Positions 27,201 through 40,500 of a stretch of 64,000 bases of DNA are shown piece by piece. Origin of the DNA: Campylorhamphus procurvoides (taxonomy: Eukaryota > Chordata > Aves > Passeriformes > Dendrocolaptidae); contig WBMV01006289.1 of assembly GCA_013396655.1 (NCBI GenBank), forward strand, positions 310,001-374,000, read 5' to 3'. The stretch's first letter is position 1. The number at the start of each line of letters is the position of its first letter. The notes below the pieces were generated by a model. It was given only the letters and a program-made list of their open reading frames with translations, searched no databases and was not told the origin of the DNA. Position numbers and translations under genes: made by a program.

Positions 27201-29581
27201 TCTCTATACTTGCCCTCGCTTTCTTCTGAGGAGTACAGGAAGGGAAGGAGTATGATCCATTCTTTAACTGTTGTATAATTGCACCCTGACTTGGTTTCTT
27301 CTCTGCAGGGTCTGTATTCCAGTGTTGTCTGTCCTGGTCTCGTGATGACTAACATGACCTACAAAATTTTACCAGTTTTTATGTGGAAGCTGTTAATGCC
27401 CATCATGTGGTTGGTGAGTGGATCTTCTGAGTGGTTTTAGTCTGAGGTAGCCCTGCTGTGATACACTTCACTGCGAGGGATATACAGCATGATTCTGGCT
27501 CCTTGCTGCCTGTGCTTCTATAGAGCTCCTCCTGCTGTTGAGCTGGGCAGGCTGGCTCCTCTGCAAACCTTCCTTTTTGCATCCTGGGGGCCTGATTTCC
27601 AAACTCAGTTTGCTGCTGGACACAACTGTGCGTAGAGCCAGGGTTTGACCCTTCAGCCATAGCAGCGTTCATCAAGGCTCCCCTAGGAAGGTTTGCCAGG
27701 CTGCTTGGGCTTGTGAAACACCACTGTTTTGCTGGCAGCAGAGCACAGGACAAAACTTGGCCCCTGTGCTTTGAAATGCTGTTTGTTCCTAGAACAGGCT
27801 GTTTTTCAGTGTTGTTCTTTCCATTCTTCTAGAAGGCAGTGTTTCTTGCTTTTTTCTTTCCCTCCCTCTGGAAAGCAAACCCTCCTGCTTTCTATTGCCT
27901 CTTCCCCTGCTTCACTAAAACTTTCCTAGCCATTCTTCCTCTAGCCTTCAGCTTTTCAGGTCCACTACAATTCTGTTCCTGAAGGCTGCCTGCTCTGAGC
28001 CTTGATGCTCTTATTTTAAGACTGGCCTTTCAGCTGCCCTAGTTGGAGCAGCTGATTCTGACAGATCACATTTCTTCCTGCACGCAGAGAGGCAATGCCT
28101 TCTCAGTTGTCCTCAACACTGGCAGTAGTGCAGATCCCCTTTGACCCCTGCCATTTGTGCTCTTGAGACCACTCAAGAAGAAGCACCTGCAAGGCCTGTG
28201 TGGCCCCTTGCCTCCTGCCTGGGGGTGAGCTCTGTGTGGGAGCATGGAGCTTGCTGACCTGCTGGGTGGCTCCAGAAAGTAGTTTGGGGTCATAAAGGGG
28301 TTCTTTGATCAGTATGTGTGTGTGTGGAGTTACCTGTAGTCAACTTCAGAAGATTTCTACCACTGGTAGATTATCTGGAGTGTCTGGGCTGTGCAGGGCT
28401 TGTCAAACAAACCTTGGACCACAATATGGATTCTGTCATGTGCTTTTTTTCCCTTCAGATCCGATTTTTTGCCAAAACTTACACTCTGACACCGTATAAT
28501 GGAGCAGAAGCTCATGTAAGTAGTTCATAGCTTGATTCTGGGTAGCTTTTACTGGGTAAAAGCTACCCCAGTAATACAGAGCAGTGAGTGCTGAGGGGCC
28601 ACCTGTTGTCACCAGGGCTGATCTGCCAGGTGATGCTTTATGACCTTCATCCAGTACCCATAAAATAAATTATTTTGGGAAAATGCTATTCCTTTCATCT
28701 CTGTTGGGGAGAATGACATGGACACACAGGGTTGGAGTTGGGTGATGTGAGGCACAGCGTGTCCTGAGCACAGCAGAAGCAAGTTTAGCCATGCTGGATT
28801 GCTTTGGCATAAACATGGGTTACTGTTGGCTCATGTAGGTCACAGGTGAAGTGAGCCAGCTCACACTTCTTCTCTAGATGCCATGTCTTGCCCTGCTTGG
28901 TGGGGGACACCTGTGCTGTCTTTTCCTGTGCCTGCTGGCAAGCAGATCCTTGCCTGCAGGCTTGGCTGGGTCAGTGTGTGCTAGACTCCTACACCTTTGT
29001 GCTGTTCTTCCCAGGTGTGGCTGTTTAAACAGAAGCCAGAGTACCTGGATTTACTTGTCAAATACCACAGCTGTACTACTGGACTGGGGAGATGTTACGT
29101 GGAGGCCAGAAAGGTAAATGGAAAAGGAGCTTCTTGCTTCAGGGACTTGGCTAGGGGTCTGTCATCTGCCTTTTGTGGGAGGGTTGGTGCCAATGGTGTC
29201 CTGTGGCTGGAGTGGAAGCAGAATGCATGTTGAATGCTGAGCAGCAGGGAGGGATGTGGGGTTATCTGTGAGGTTTTCTAAAGTAACTCCTGGCTGGAGT
29301 CTGGAAATTACACTACCCAAAAGTAATGTTCTGGCTTTTGCCCTGGTGACAGATACCTTTAATTGCCTCTCTGTGAATGTAGACGCTCTGGATGTGCACC
29401 CTGCCTACCCCCAGAGTTGTTCTTGACATCCGTGCTGGCTGCCACCAAGGTGATGGTCTCACAGTGCTGTTCTTGTGTTTTCCAGATGGATGTGGATGAA
29501 GACACTGCTGAGAAATTGTACCAAAAGCTCTTGGAACTGGAGGAGCAGTTTCTAGAGAAATACAGTGAACTTTTAGACTAA
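24230..29581 (+). CDS. HSD17B7: 17-beta-hydroxysteroid dehydrogenase 7 / 3-ketosteroid reductase
   Basis: ER-membrane short-chain dehydrogenase/reductase that uses NADPH to reduce the 3-keto group of C4-demethylated sterols in cholesterol synthesis and can convert oestrone to oestradiol. Exons: 24230-24264, 24353-24556, 24687-24779, 25590-25704, 26205-26399, 27309-27413, 28459-28515, 29015-29113, 29486-29581 (TAA); phases agree and give 332 residues (human 341). The cofactor loop TGASGGVG begins at T8, YLNAG follows, and WTSS comes before the catalytic Y193-x3-K197 in YSSSK. A hydrophobic stretch about 235-255 is the likely membrane segment. [14 protein letters not shown] and [10 protein letters not shown] are family-typical. 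The start follows the only ATG before the cofactor motif. The C-terminus is about nine residues shorter than human and divergent. Neighbour DDR2 is on the same strand but unrelated in function. Confidence 0.97.
24571..24662. repeat. HSD17B7: CCCTGA/CCCCGA tandem repeat filling HSD17B7 intron 2
   Basis: Hexamer-based array (ctgaccccgatcctgacccg and variants) occupying most of the 130-bp intron between exons ending 24556 and starting 24687. Confidence 0.9.
28538..28571. repeat. Perfect short inverted repeat in HSD17B7 intron 7
   Basis: GGGTAGCTTTTAC, a 3-base spacer and GTAAAAGCTACCC form a 13-bp perfect stem (28540-28552 with 28556-28568) 24 bases after the intron donor. Two more pairs form outside it if one C is bulged. 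Confidence 0.9.
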
Positions 29582-30475
29582 GTAGAGCCAGTCTCAGTGG
29601 GGTAAGAGTCTCGTGTTGGTAACATGGGCTTTCTTCATTCTGGTGCTACTTGTGTTGCCTGCTGTGCTGCAGGCACACAGCTTCAGACACAATCTTCCTT
29701 CTCGACAGAAGGTGAACAGTTCCTGAAAATGGAAGTGGGAAAACTGAAGAGAAATACTTAAACTTTTTGGAATGGGATTTTTTTCTATTGACATAAAACT
29801 GGAGACCTAGAGTAGGTGGAGTCTGTCCTAACACAGTTGTGAAGCAGTGTCCTGCAAAAGCATGACTGAACTGTGCACGGTTCAGGAACAGCCTCAAAAC
29901 CCTGTGGTTTAAACCTGGCTCAGTGCATTAAAGGCAGTGCTGGGGTGCTGCCCTGTGTCTTGGCTCTGCTGCTGTTTGTAGATGGCTCAAACACGTTACC
30001 TGTGGCTGATTCTGACGTACTTGAAGGCTCGCCTTCAGAAGAGCTGCTCTTACACTTGTTCTCGAAAGCTGAGGCTGTACAGACCTGCTCAACAAGATTG
30101 AAGCTTACTGGCAGTCAAGCTCTGCACAGCATCTGAAACCAAGCTCCTGAAGAGCTGGCCTGAGAAGCACACCCCTGCCTCACCTGTGAAGATAGATGCC
30201 TTGCAGTCCCCTGCGTGTGGGGACATTAGGGTTTTAACCACGACTGGCTAGAAAGGCTGAAGCTGATGTTAGCCTGGACTCAGGGCTAGTCTGCTCTGTT
30301 TATAGCAAGAGTGAGAGGTTACTCTATTGTTTTATCTATTTAAGTGTCTTTTTATATATGTCTATTGTACCCACCATTCTTCCTGTATTCTGCCTGGGGA
30401 CCTTCACTGAATACCTGGCACCAAGTACCTTCAAGTGCCCTGATAAATAAATTACTGGAACTGACTTGTACTTGC
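29582..30475 (+). terminator. HSD17B7: HSD17B7 3' UTR and poly(A) signal
   Basis: AATAAA at 30446-30451 is followed by a T/G-rich stretch (gcagtggtgtttttgctctg), a typical cleavage context, giving a 3' UTR near 0.9 kb. A second AATAAA at 31423-31428 could end a longer form. Confidence 0.75.
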
Positions 30476-33400
30476 TTGCAGTGGTGTTTTTGCTCTGATA
30501 CCCATTTGTTTTTGACGCAGAGGGCTGGAAGGGAGGTTGGTTTGTTGCCTTGCACTAAAAGCCTGTGTGTACCTGGGATGTGTGGGGTCTCTGCCTTCCT
30601 GCCACAGGAGGCCTGTTAACCACCTTTTTGGCTTACTTATCTTGTTCTTTTTAGTTACTGAAAGACGTGAATGACTTCTGAAGACTTCAGTGTGTTTTTT
30701 CTGTGTTGAGCACCTGTGGGATGTCCGAAACTATTTCCCAGCCTTAGGCACTTTAGAGATGTCTCTAGTGCTTGCTCACCCTGATGTGTCACCTAATTAC
30801 TTAATGTTCCCTTAGTAATTACTTAATGCTCCCTCGTAAGCGAGCCCAGGCGTTTCCCTGGGGCTGGCAGGGGTCAGATCAGTTCAGGAGAGGGAAGTTG
30901 TGCTGCTCAGCCCCGCACCACCTGGCTGAGGTGGAGGTTGCATGACCAGGCTGGGGCATCGTGCTCGAGACTGGGGTGCCCACAAAGAGGGGGTGGCTCA
31001 GGGGTGTGTGTAGGAAACCTGCATAGAGCTGGCACCCAGGAGAATCCAGGCGCTGCAAAGGTTTATTGAGTTGGCTTGCAGGGATACTGTTTTAAAGAAC
31101 CTTGCTTTTATCTTATTTTCCTTCCTCCCACCCTCCACTGGCTTTAAGCATCTCTGAAAAGCAAAGGGCTACTGCTACTGGGGTGATGTCAGCAGTAGAG
31201 ATAGCTCATTCTTCAGTCTGGGCTGAGCAACACCTCTTAGCTCAGCTTTATGTGAATACCTGAGCTACCAGTGCTAATGGGGAGAGGAACATGCTCAGTT
31301 TTGGCCTGACACTAGAACAGAGTAAGGAGTTGGCCATAGTGGACTGGTGCTTCCTTCATCTGTTCGTAGCTGTTCACAGTTGTGAAGTGGAATGGGGTGT
31401 GCTTATGTGGATGTTTAAATGTAATAAAGCCTGTTGAGGCACCAGATCTGGGTTCTGTGACTTTGTTCCTCTGTGGCTGAACATGCTGGGGCCAGAGCCC
31501 CGTATTTCTGGGGCTGTTTCTTCTCCACAGGGAAGGAGTCTGGCTGGCTGTGATCCCCAGAGTATCCTACAGCAGTAGTTGGCTCCTTGTTCTGGAGAGT
31601 AATGAAGGGTGTTGTCCTGATTGGTTTTAGATGAGTATCTTGAACTCTACTGCGCTTCTGTCCTGGGCTGTAGTAGGTGTCATTCACTCCCTCTGCCTTT
31701 AGGATTCCCCACCTACCACAAATTCAGAGGCACTTGGTCATTCCTTATCCCTGCCTCATTCTCTCTCTGGGCTGAGATAAATGAAATGGCAAGAATTTCT
31801 CAAAACATTCTGATACAATGCTTCATGAGCTGAGTGCCACTTACTGGGAGGGTCAGGGCTCTTATGCCAAGATGATCACCTGTGTTGTCCTGTGCCAGCT
31901 GTGTGCTGGCACTGCAGGTGTGACAGCCCAACGATTTGAATGTAGTGAGGTCTGGAGGTCCTAGAAGAGGTAGCTTTGAATAAACTGGCAGATTTAAGAA
32001 AAACAAGTGTTTTCTGATACATGAGTTTGGTGGTTTTGTTGGGATTGTCTGTTTGTGATTTTTGTTTTTTTGTTGTTTATTAGTTTTCTAAAGCCTAAGA
32101 AAAGGAGGCAAATTTCTAGGATGGGCAAAGTTTGATGACCATAGATAGGATCTCTGAGGATTTATCTCAAGTGTGTGCCTGTAGGATGAAGTTTGGCTTT
32201 TATCAGGAAAAGTCATGTCTAATGGAACGGGACAAGTTCTTTTTGCCTATGGAGCACGCAGAGGCTGATGAGGGGAGAGGATGTGTGATACACTGTCACC
32301 AGTGATATACCAAACCATGACATTGGTGCCAACTAAAGCTATGAACATGTTTCTGGGTTCATCTTAAAAGCTCTCTGTAGCTCTCCCTTGAGGATTTCTG
32401 GTTCAGGGTTTGAGAAAATGTGTGTTTCTGTTCTTCTGTGTCTGAGCTCGGCCTGCCACATGGTTTAGTTTCATGTCAGTTGCTGTGATGGCACCTGGTG
32501 CACTGCAATGTGTGTTACATCCTGGGAGATGCAAGTGTCGGATTGAGGAGCTGTGGTTGGTGTGAATGCAAAGTGGCCTCTGGAGACCTCTCGTTCAGCT
32601 TCCTGTTCAGAGTCACATGAAAAAGGAACTAAAGGTGCTAAAGCACACACTGAGTTCTGGAGAGATGGGACAACTTAAAAAGATGGAATAAAGCTTGTGG
32701 TTTCCCAGGAGTTTGATGCTGCATGGAGCTGGAGATGCACCATCAGCCCAGGTGTCTCCAGAGAACTGCCCTTCAGTTGGAGGAGGTGCTCTGGTGTCTT
32801 ATGGCACTTGTCAGAGGTCCCCACTTCTCTGTAGGGGTTTCTGCCTGCTTTCATGACCCCAGGCATCATTGTCCATGCCTTTCTGTAGAAGAAAGCTTGG
32901 CTTTGCTTAACCCTCACCTTCTGGCCCTTTCCTCCATGTGGCAAGAAGGTGGATGTCTTTGCACCCAAAGGATGGGACTGTTCTGTGGGATGGGAGCTGT
33001 AACCACCTCTCAAGTTTTATCTTATGTCTTGAAAGCACAGGTAGGACCTGGAGCCTTGAAATGGGGACTGCCCAAAGGGCAGGGGTTGGCTCAGTTGTTG
33101 GTTGCTCTCTGTGAACTTTGCCTGATGGATCTGGCTCAAGGGTGCTGTGCCACCTCGTTTGGCTGCCCAGCACCCAGGTGACTGTGAAAAGAGCTGGTCG
33201 GTGCTGTGGAGCTGCCAGTCTGCAAGGAGGGATGGCTCCTCATGTCCTGCTCCTGGCTAACAGGTGCCTAATCCCTTAGCTAATCCCTTTTGGGTGGCAA
33301 GCACATCCAGGCATGAAAATAATGAAAAAACAGTGACTGGGTCAAGAAGAGCAGGCAGGTGAATGTATCTGTCAAGCTCTTCCTGATGTACTCCCATCCC

Positions 33401-36400
33401 CTTGTTTCTGCTTCCTAAGGTAGTGGAGACACTACTACTGCCATTGCATGAGTTGGGTGCTGTCAGAGAGGTCATGCATGGGGAGATGCTGAGCCCTTTG
33501 TTCAATGAAAACAGGTCCTGTCTGGAGCACAGGGCCCTGGAGTGGGCCAGGGGTGCTGGAGGGTGGTGAGGGATGCTGGATGGGACAGAGGAAAAGCTGG
33601 CAGGAGCAGATGTGAATCAGTGCTAATACGGGAGCTTTCTGCTTGTGATCCTCAAATACGGAGCTTTCCAGAGATGCTCTAGGGCAGGTCTTGAGTGTGA
33701 AAAGTTTGTTGTGGTTGCTCTATATTATCCTGCACAATCAGTTGTGTGATCTAATCACCATGCCTCATTTAATATGCCTCAATCTAATCTAATCTAATCA
33801 CCATGCTTCATCCTGAGCCACTGTTTTTTTATCTTTGTGGGCAAACACATTGGCTTCCTCCAAATACAACCTGAGTCCTCAGCTGCTTTTCAACGTAACT
33901 GGCTTTCAGCTATGTAGGGCATGGATAACAGGAGTGTGGGTGGAAACTGAGCCCTGGCCAAGGGAGGAGAAAGCTTGGTATCAGGCTGAAATCCCATGGC
34001 TGGGTGGCCTTTGCCTCTCCTGGAAGGGAAGGCAGTAGGACTGAAGAAAACAACAAGGACAAACACGTGTCCCTGAAACAGGTGCATGTAATAGTCAGTT
34101 TGTTTAGATCCAAGGTTAGGCTTTGAATGGCAACTCTGATGTTAAAAGTCTTGGAGGGGACCCAGAGCACAGAGAGGAGAGGTGTAGCTCTAAAGAGTTG
34201 CGTGAGAAACAGGGAGCAGAAACTTCTCTGGAAGTGTTGCAGCAGCATGACCTGTGTTGTTGGAAACGCCAAGAGGGACCTGGATCTGGGTAGGCTTTGC
34301 TGAGAATGACCAAGAAGTTTTTGGCTGGGAAAAAGATCTTGTACCTGCAGCCAGTCCTGCTCCAAGCAGGTGGCCTGATGGCTGGCCCAGGTAGCTCAGG
34401 GATGTGTCCAGGCAAATTCTGAAGTCTCTGGGGATGAACACCCCACAGCCCCTCCCAGACCCTGTCCCAGGTCAGCTCCCACACACCACTTCACTTTATA
34501 GCTTCCCAGAGGGAGAGTAAGGCTGAATTGCTTGAAGGGTGTGGTGTTGGAGGCTGAGGATACATGTGTGCCACATGGCCAAGGAAATAGGAAAGGCCAA
34601 AGAGAGCCAAGACTGCCCACAGGGTAAGGGAGAATTGTCAGTGTTGCTTTGCAAAACAGGGAGTTGTGCCTGAAGGAGAAATCTCAAAGGGAACTCGTGG
34701 ATGAAGTTGGGAACAACTTGTGAGAAGAATAGGAATGAATAGAAAATCCTTTATCCTGCTCATCAAGAGATGCTCCTGTATAAGAGCAGAGCCTGGTGAG
34801 GCTGCGATGCTGTAGTTAACATTTTGTGTCAGTGCTCAGTGAGAGGGGCCCGGGAAGGCTGCCCTGCTAGAAACTCTCTGCAGATTCAAGAGTTTGTATC
34901 AAACCAAATTACTAGCAGGGAGATAACAGAGTAGGCAGGTGAACCACCAAGGCTGGGTGACATTCACCTTGAGGCAAAGCAGCTGAGCTGCTCGCTGTGT
35001 ATTAATTTCTCCCCTAAAACTGCCTCAAACACAGCAAACAGGAGGGTGGTTGGATACCCAGCCTGGGGTCAGGCTGTGCAAGGCAGTGCAGATGTGGAAC
35101 ACATATGTAGGATCCTCTTAAAAGAGAAGCAACTAAAGATGACCATAGGATGCTCCACGGAGACATAGCTCCAGACTTGCCCTCCTCTGCGTTTGTCTGT
35201 CTCAGCAGAAGCTTTGGTCAGCTCACTTTGGTCCAGCAGGAGCTGTGCCCCTTGGGAGCTCCATGAGTCACTGTGGCTGGCACCTCTCTGGGCAGCACAT
35301 GGCAGGTGCAGCAATATTTCATGTCTTTGTCATATGAGCAGAAGGTGGCTCATTCATGGTGAGACAACAAAAGCCAGACTGGCTAAGATGCCTTGGATAA
35401 GTAATTTCCAGGCAGCAGTTTGCGAAGGCTGTAAGGGTGCTGCTCTGTGCTGGAGGGTCCTGTGGAACTCTGTGGGACATGTGTGCATGGCCTCCAGGCA
35501 GTGAGGGTTTATTAAAGGCCTTAAAATGCACTAACATCACTCAGGACTGGAGCAGATCCTCGCACTACCTACCCACAGCAGCTGCCAGGTGTCAGGAAGG
35601 CTGCACCCCTGCCTCAAATTGCCTGGATACCTTTCAGCAGGTCATGGCTTCCTTGGCTTTGGGCAGCTCTTGGATTGAGTCAGGCTCTTCCTGCTGTGCT
35701 CAGCAGCTCTCCAGACAGCTCCTTACAGGCATTCTTGCCTGGAGAGGGATATGTTATTGCCTGGGTCTAGACTGTGTGGATGGGAGTGGGCAGAATGTGG
35801 TGGGAGGAAGGACCCAAGTCTGTTTGATGACACAAGTGTTGGAGGCCAGCTGTGAGGTTGGCTCTGTCTCTGGGCCACCTGCTAGGTGGTGGCAGAGGTT
35901 GAGGTCGGTGAAATTAGGGAGAGGAGCCTGTTGCATGCACATTGCTTCATGTTTAGGTTGGAATGGCAGGAGCAATTGTCAGTTTGGGTTTCTGTATACA
36001 GGCAGCAGGTCAAGTCTCCATATGTTTTGCTATAGACTCACAGGAGTGTTGATGACATGAGCTTCTGGATGTCTGTTGTCAGGGATGTCCCTCTTGGAGC
36101 AGGACTAGCAACAGCACTAATAATCCACCTCTTTGTTCCCTGCTGCACCACATGATGCTGGTCATGACCTTGGGGTCTCCTGCTCTCCTTTCATGCCCTG
36201 AATTGTGAGGCTTTTGGATGCAGGGGTCTTATGTGCTGGCCTTGCAGTTCACATCTGACATAAGAGGTCTATCCTTTTACCCACCTGCTGTCGGGTGAGC
36301 TCTCTCCCAGAGGGACAGTGTGCTGGCGTAGTATAGCCCCAGGTTGTTTGGCCATGTGGTCTGTGATGAAGCTCCCTGCTCTGCACAGGGGAGTGGGCTA

Positions 36401-37045
36401 TGTTAGCTGATGCACTGTCACATAGTGGGGCTTTTGGGGACCCCTCTGCCACTTGCAGGGGGACCAGAAGTCCTTCTGGGACTTGATGTTTGCCTTTCTG
36501 AAGTCCAGGCATTGGACTGATGAGTCACCCACAGCATGACAGCCTGGCAGGCGTCTCTTGCCGGATGCGGCAACCTTAGCCTTGTGGGCACCGGTGGCTT
36601 CCTCTCAACCATGTGGTGATGGCCCTTGGCATTTATGTCATCAACAAAGCCCTTCCAGTGCTGCTGGCACCCCCGGCACAGTGTTCAATGAGAGGATACC
36701 ATGAGGGTAGGACATTTCCTGCAGGAAATGCCAATTCTTGGTGTGCACAGTCATTCTCCAGCCTTGGAGGCGAAGGGCTGGGTTCAGCTTCTGCTCTCCT
36801 CTCTTCTCCCAAACTCAAGGACAATGCTGTTGGGGTGTAGAGCAGTAGGGCTGGCAACGATATAGGGGAGAAGGGTGAGCATGCAAGGTGGTGGTATTAT
36901 AAATTGGTGGTATGGAGATGTCTTCCCAAAGATCTCTTGGGTCCCTGTGAGCCCACAGGCTCTTCAGTGAGGTGTGGGCATCAGCCACGGCGGAGTGAGT
37001 TGTTGGTGTTACCCCTGGGCAAACAGAGAACACATTGGAACAGCT
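30475..37045. other. Gene-poor interval, left part
   Basis: About 6.5 kb with no gene, splice-consistent exon set or known RNA recognised. It includes a 22-bp near-exact duplication at 30791-30836, the alternative poly(A) signal at 31423-31428, and a short ctaat repeat near 33780-33797. Part of it may be decayed transposon sequence that I cannot classify. Confidence 0.5.
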
Positions 37046-37047
37046 TT

Positions 37048-37500
37048 CATTGAATCCTAGAATATCCTGTGCTGGAAGATACCCACAAGGATCATCCAAG
37101 TCCTACTCCTGGCCCTACACAGGAATCCCACGTGTGCTGAAAGCATAGTTCAAATGCTTCTGGAACTCTGGCAGGATTGAGGCTATGACCACTTCCCTGG
37201 GGAGCACTTCCAGCACTCAACCACCCTCCAAGTGAAGAACCTGTCCCTAAACCTCCCCTGACACAGGTTCATGCTGATCCCTCAGGTTATATTGCTGGTA
37301 ACCAGAGAGAAGAGATCGGTGCCTGCCTCCTTGCTTCCCCTTGAGAGGAAACTGTAGGCTGCTACGAGATCTCTTCTCAGTCTCCTCCTCTCCAGGCTGA
37401 ACAAGCTAAGTGACCTTACTGCTCCTCTTATGGCTTCCACTCTAGGTCCTTCACCATCATCATAGTTCTTCTTTGGTCACTAATAGGACCTTCAGGTGAT
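37048..37500 (-). mobile_element. CR1-type LINE fragment, 3' end, antisense
   Basis: The plus strand reads the reverse complement of a typical avian CR1 3' region. It starts with cattgaatcctagaatatcc (the terminal ATTCTAtga repeats reversed), then gaccacttccctggggagca, agagaagagatcggtgcctg, cagtctcctcctctccaggc and caccatcatcatagttcttc. The element therefore points left and is 5'-truncated near 37.5 kb. Identification rests on remembered CR1 consensus blocks. Confidence 0.85.
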
Positions 37501-40500
37501 GCTGGGACTGGTTTGGTGACTCTGGCACTGGTTCCATCTCCGGATGTGCTGCCTGGGGTACCTCACTGGCAGGTGCTGTTGGCATGTGGTGGCTGTATCC
37601 TGGAGAAGCGTGCCCTAGCACATCCACCCCTACCTATTTGATCACCTTCCCTGAATGCTGCTGATCAGGCTGATGCTCCCTGTCTCAGGAACTGAGCTCA
37701 TTAATTGCAATGGGATCTGCCAATACTACTTGTGATCCAGACTTCTGCCAGGGAGAGGTCATGTCTTTGTCAGGCCTTGCTAATCCCCATCTTCTCTCCA
37801 CCTGTTTCTCCTGTCCCTTCCCACGCATCCCTTCACGAGGTGTTCAGCAGTGATACAATTGCTGCAGAACAAAAGTTGGCTTTCCTGATGTTTAGCCAAG
37901 CTGTGTGTCCAACCACAGTGGCCTGGACTCCTCAAAAGGACTGCCTGGAGCAGGACAGGCTGTCCTGGACCTTGCCCGTGCTCACTTTGCCAACACTGCC
38001 GAATGCTGACCCGCAGCATCCTCTGCAGGGACTGACTGGGGTGTGCAGGTTCTGCAAAGGTCTGCCTGGACAGTGTCCTGACCTCTCAGGTCCATGGTTT
38101 GGCTCAGGAGAGAGCAGAGCAGGATATTAACAAGAGGGACATCCCAAAGTGGGTGCCAACACAGCTAGGAGTCATATGGGACAGCCAGGCAGGTTTCCCC
38201 CGAGTTGTATTTAAGCCAGCCAGTCCTCAGAGACTCACTTTTGTCGAAGTTGGAGGTTTCTCCAGAAAATTCTAATGGGGTTTTCTGTCTGGGAGACTGA
38301 AACAGAAGGTTTTGTTTCCTTGCTTTGTCCTTGGGCAGTTCCATGGCTCCCCCAAGCCCCTGCTTCCCATTTGAGGGCTCTGCCTGTCCCCTGCCCCTGT
38401 CTTGGCAAGGCTGCTCCCCACAGCTGGGCCAGCATGGGGGCAGGGGAGCATCGACAGGGTCCAGGGTAGGTGGGAAGGTGTGCGGGCAGGGTGCAGTGGT
38501 CAGGGCTGCATGGAGAGGTTGCTGTCCTTCTGCACCAGCTTGGTAAATCATGACTTTTTTTTTCTCAAAACAGTCATTTTGTGCTTTCAGCCGAAAGCTC
38601 CTCACCAGAGGTGCTGCTTTTTGTGCTTTTGAGGCTCCAGTGGCAGTTTGTGCAACGTGCAGATGGGTGCTTGTGCAGCTGCCATGTAAAGGGTGGTTTG
38701 AGCACACGTGTGGTGCCCAGGGATGCTGCTCTGCTGTGGTGAATCCTCTGCTCATCCCCTCCCACCACAACTTCCCACTGAAGGGTGGGATGTGCAGATG
38801 TCAGAGGGGCAGGGGGGGACGTGCTGATCCTTCCCAAATGGCCCAGAAGAGGAGAAGTGGCTCATATTCTTGCATGTCCAAGTATGGATGGAGCAGCCCT
38901 GGCAGTGTGTGGGTGTGCTGGAAACGTGTCAGTGTGCCCAGTCATTGGCATTGATTAAGTGGCCTTAAACCCCAGGGGCAGTTTTGCACAGTCCCACACA
39001 GCAGAGGGGGCATGTTGTACTGCTTTGTGTGCTCAAGGGGATTTGTATTTTGAAACACAGCAAGGTAGAACCTTGCCTCGATCACAGGAGCCACATTCAC
39101 AATGTGAAGTGGGGATGGGCACAACAAACAGCTGGAATCTTCAGAAGGCTGGATGGAACAGCAGCATGCCTGTGCCAGGGAAGAAGGTGGTGGGTATGAG
39201 TTGGGGGACAGGGGGATGGACACTCCCTTACATTACCCACTGGATTTCTTTGTCATCTTCTGTACTATTCAAAGCAGGGCTAATAGCCAGATCCATTTTC
39301 CTGCTGTGCCATGTGTTGGGGAACCACAGGGCAGGGGTTTCCATGGAGGAGGAGTGGGGCTGCAGGGTCTCTGAGGCTGCCATGATAGCCATGCTGCCTG
39401 CACTCCACAGGTACCAGTGCCAGCACAGGACAGGAGCCCATGGTGTTTAGGAGAGCCCAAGCTGGTGCCAAAAGTCTCTGACAATGGTGGGAAAATGCCA
39501 GGCACCAGGGTCTGGCACTGCTTAGTGAATGGGAACAGGAGGCCCTGAACTTCAGCATAATATAAGAAGGCAGAATAATATATCAATACTGTAGTTATTA
39601 TTATATATTGTTATATAAATATGATATTGTTATATAACATTAAATAAATATTAGATAATATGGCAGAACTTGTATGAAGTACCACTTCTCTCACACTACA
39701 GTAATCTGCCCTAAGCTTTGCACTCGGTGCCTGTGCAGCTCAGCTTGGTTCAAGTCCTCCTAAACCCAGCTTTGAGCTGTTCTCATAAACTCTTACAGGT
39801 GGAACAGACCTTCCTCAGAAGCCTGGAGGTCATCCCAGCCAGAAAGCCCATCTGACACAGCACAATTCTCCTGCCCGTTTCAAAATCTGTTCCTGTGAAG
39901 TTCTATTAGGACTGTTTTTAGGACACATTTTTAGATACCTTTTGTATGCTGGTTGGACAGGCCTCCAGTATCTGTCCAGGGCTTGCTGAAGGAGGGGTGC
40001 TGACGCGTCAGGCTTGGTGCAGCCACTGCAGTCACCTGCAGTGATGCAGGTTGGACAACCTCAGGATGGTTTCTGGAGCATGTGCCTGTTCACCGAGGTC
40101 TCATTTGACTCACAGATGTAAACACAAGTCTCGCTGCTGAGGTCAGGTCAGGTCATTTGAGGTTTCCCCTCTCAAATTGCCGTGCAACTCATGGTCACGT
40201 CATGAGCTTTCCTGTGTAGTTAATTCACTCCACGAGGTGGATTCACTCCTTCAGTGACTGGAGGTGGGAGGGAGCTTCCCTCACCCTGGGCATGTGCAGC
40301 AAAGCTGTGTGGTGGGGCTACGGAAGTGCTGCCTTCAGGACCCCCTGGCACTGAGCTGCAGAGTCCAGGAACATGGTGACATGCTCCATCCGCCTCTTTT
40401 TGTATGGGATCTCTGAAAGACACAGCTGGACTAGCTTACAGTGCCCTACAGAATCCAGCATGGGGATACAAGCAAGGATTCATGCCTCCTGCAGCTTTGA

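Noticed and set aside
35000..36620. Possible endogenous retrovirus or further LINE sequence
   Set aside because: A few phrases resemble bird repeats, but no terminal repeats, polymerase motifs or diagnostic ends could be found by eye.
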